A DNA stretch of 34,413 bases from contig JAUWLR010000014.1 in NCBI GenBank assembly GCA_030613615.1, forward strand, positions 1-34,413. The letters run 5' to 3'. The position numbers were made by a program, and so were the translations under genes. The notes beneath the pieces are model-generated. The model was given only the letters and a program-made list of their open reading frames with translations. It did no database searches and had not been told where the DNA came from. This document shows positions 33,245 through 34,413 of this stretch, piece after piece. This DNA comes from Candidatus Eiseniibacteriota bacterium. GTDB lineage: Bacteria; Joyebacterota; Joyebacteria; Joyebacterales; Joyebacteraceae. Within the stretch, counting starts at the first letter, position 1. Each line of letters begins with the position of its first letter.

Positions 33245-34413
33245 CTAGGCGGCAACCTCGACCGGCGCCGCAATGCACTCTACGGGGCACACCTGAGCGC
33301 ACATCCCGCAGATCTCCCCGACGCAGAAGAGCGGATCGATGACCGCCTTCCCGTCCTCGTCCCTGCTGATGGCCGGACATCCGAGCTTGAGACACATGCC
33401 GCATCCCGTGCAGCTCTCGGTGTCGACCACGAAGGCCTGCGTCCACAGCTTTCTGATCATGAGCGCGCAGGGCCCTTCCATCACCAGAAGTGACGCCTCA
33501 GGGTTGTCGGTCGCTTCCTTGATGGCCGTCTTGACCGCTTCCATGTCGAACGCATCCACACGCCGTGCGTCCTTGACACCCATGCTCCTGGCAAGCGCGA
33601 TGTAGTCCAGCTTCGTGGTCGGCTCACCCATGAGCGTCATGCCGGTGCCCGGATGGTGCTGGTGCCCCGTCATCGCCGTGATCGAGTTGTCCACGATTAT
33701 GACCGTCGTTGCACCCTTGTTGTAGGCCACGTCCGCAAGTCCGGTCATGCCGGAGTGCACGAACGTCGAGTCCCCTATGACCGCGACCATCTTCTTCGCG
33801 AAGTCCCTTCCGATGGCCTTCTCGAAGCCCAGCGCGTTGCCGATCGACGCGCCCATGCATATGGTCGTGTCAATGCCGTTCAGGGGAGGCATCACGCCGA
33901 GCGTGTAGCAGCCGATGTCGGATGTGGAGCCTATCCCCAGGCTATTCAGCGTGAAGAACGTCGAGCGGTGCGGGCAGCCGGGGCACAGAACCGGCGGTCG
34001 TGGAGCAACGGCAGCCCTGTCCGGCTCCTCGCCTCCTCCGAACGATCTCGCGACGATGCTCTGGTTCAGTTCACCGCAGAGCGGCACCTTCTCCTTGCCG
34101 ACGACGTTCGTGATGCCGGCGTAGCGCAGCTGCTCCTCGATGAAGGGTTCGTTCTCCTCGACGATGTAGACTGTCTCGAACCGGGCGCAGCACTTCCGGG
34201 CCAGTTCGATGGGGAAGGGGAAGCTCAGGCCCAGCTTGAGGAACGTCGCGTCCGGAAACGCGTCGCGCGCGTACTGGTAGGCGATACCGCTCGAGATAAC
34301 GCCCACGGCGGGGTCGCCTTCCTCGACGCGATTGAGAGGAGACGTCTCCGCGAACTTCCTGATCTCCTCGAGGCGACCCTCTACCTTGACGTGGAGCTTG
34401 CGCGCATGCGCGG
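33245..34413 (-). CDS. iorA: indolepyruvate:ferredoxin oxidoreductase alpha subunit (partial)
   Basis: The C-terminal ~389 residues of IorA; the frame stays open to the window edge (AHARKLHVKVEGRLEEI is read upstream of an internal GTG near 34306), so the true start lies outside. The TPP-binding region is clear (CMGASIGNALG, GDSTFVHSGMTGL, VDNSITAMTGHQ), as is HRST after CPGCP. At the C-terminus are two [4Fe-4S] motifs. The first is C-x2-C-x2-C-x4-CP (CTGCGMCLKLGCP). The second reads C-x4-C-x2-C-x3-CP (CVGEICGMCAQVCP), with two extra residues between the first cysteines compared with a standard ferredoxin motif. It pairs with iorB. Confidence 0.93.
   Translation of the reverse strand, partial: AHARKLHVKVEGRLEEIRKFAETSPLNRVEEGDPAVGVISSGIAYQYARDAFPDATFLKLGLSFPFPIELARKCCARFETVYIVEENEPFIEEQLRYAGITNVVGKEKVPLCGELNQSIVARSFGGGEEPDRAAVAPRPPVLCPGCPHRSTFFTLNSLGIGSTSDIGCYTLGVMPPLNGIDTTICMGASIGNALGFEKAIGRDFAKKMVAVIGDSTFVHSGMTGLADVAYNKGATTVIIVDNSITAMTGHQHHPGTGMTLMGEPTTKLDYIALARSMGVKDARRVDAFDMEAVKTAIKEATDNPEASLLVMEGPCALMIRKLWTQAFVVDTESCTGCGMCLKLGCPAISRDEDGKAVIDPLFCVGEICGMCAQVCPVECIAAPVEVAA

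Overview
This window is a GC-rich chromosomal segment from a diderm bacterium. Four large secreted proteins end in the NPFNP...SGVYF.RL...KMVLLK type of C-terminal domain (FlgD-Ig-like, as on type IX secretion cargo). Together with gingipain-like peptidases, LVIVD and FG-GAP propellers, an ASPIC/UnbV domain and a capB-capC-pgsW locus, this points to the FCB superphylum, most likely one of its uncultured candidate phyla (Eisenbacteria, Krumholzibacteriota, Latescibacteria or Fermentibacterota type). The phylum is inferred; the window holds no rRNA or other marker gene.

Layout, left to right. Bases 1-148 look like the end of an insertion sequence with 12-bp direct repeats. Next is a pair of secreted M16 metallopeptidases (261-3642), one active and one lacking the zinc motif. 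A near-consensus sigma-70 promoter (3792-3820) precedes a tight operon: capB, capC and pgsW (poly-gamma-glutamate synthesis, with no capA), then two unrecognised envelope proteins that share a repeated beta domain, the second fused to a probable outer-membrane beta-barrel, then a lipoprotein with an LVIVD beta-propeller. From 10188 to 23090 lie four cargo proteins with C-terminal sorting domains: a C25 gingipain-like peptidase, an M14 carboxypeptidase, a caspase-like/FG-GAP/ASPIC protein and a 1436-residue parallel beta-helix protein. The last is translationally coupled to an MFS transporter.

The right third is housekeeping on the minus strand: addB-addA (recombination helicase-nuclease), a rubrerythrin-like diiron protein, endonuclease III, and iorB-iorA (indolepyruvate:ferredoxin oxidoreductase, with iorA running off the window edge). 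A perfect-stem terminator lies after the M14 gene, a strong minus-strand hairpin lies between the rubrerythrin gene and addB, and a large palindromic element fills the gap between nth and iorB.

The most unusual part is the poly-gamma-glutamate operon. It couples the three inner-membrane synthesis genes to a duplicated, undescribed beta domain and a barrel protein. I infer that these form an outer-membrane export or anchoring module for a gamma-linked glutamate polymer. Other points of note are apparent substitutions of key residues in the C25 and M14 peptidases and a near-identical 77-bp 3' end shared by two cargo genes.
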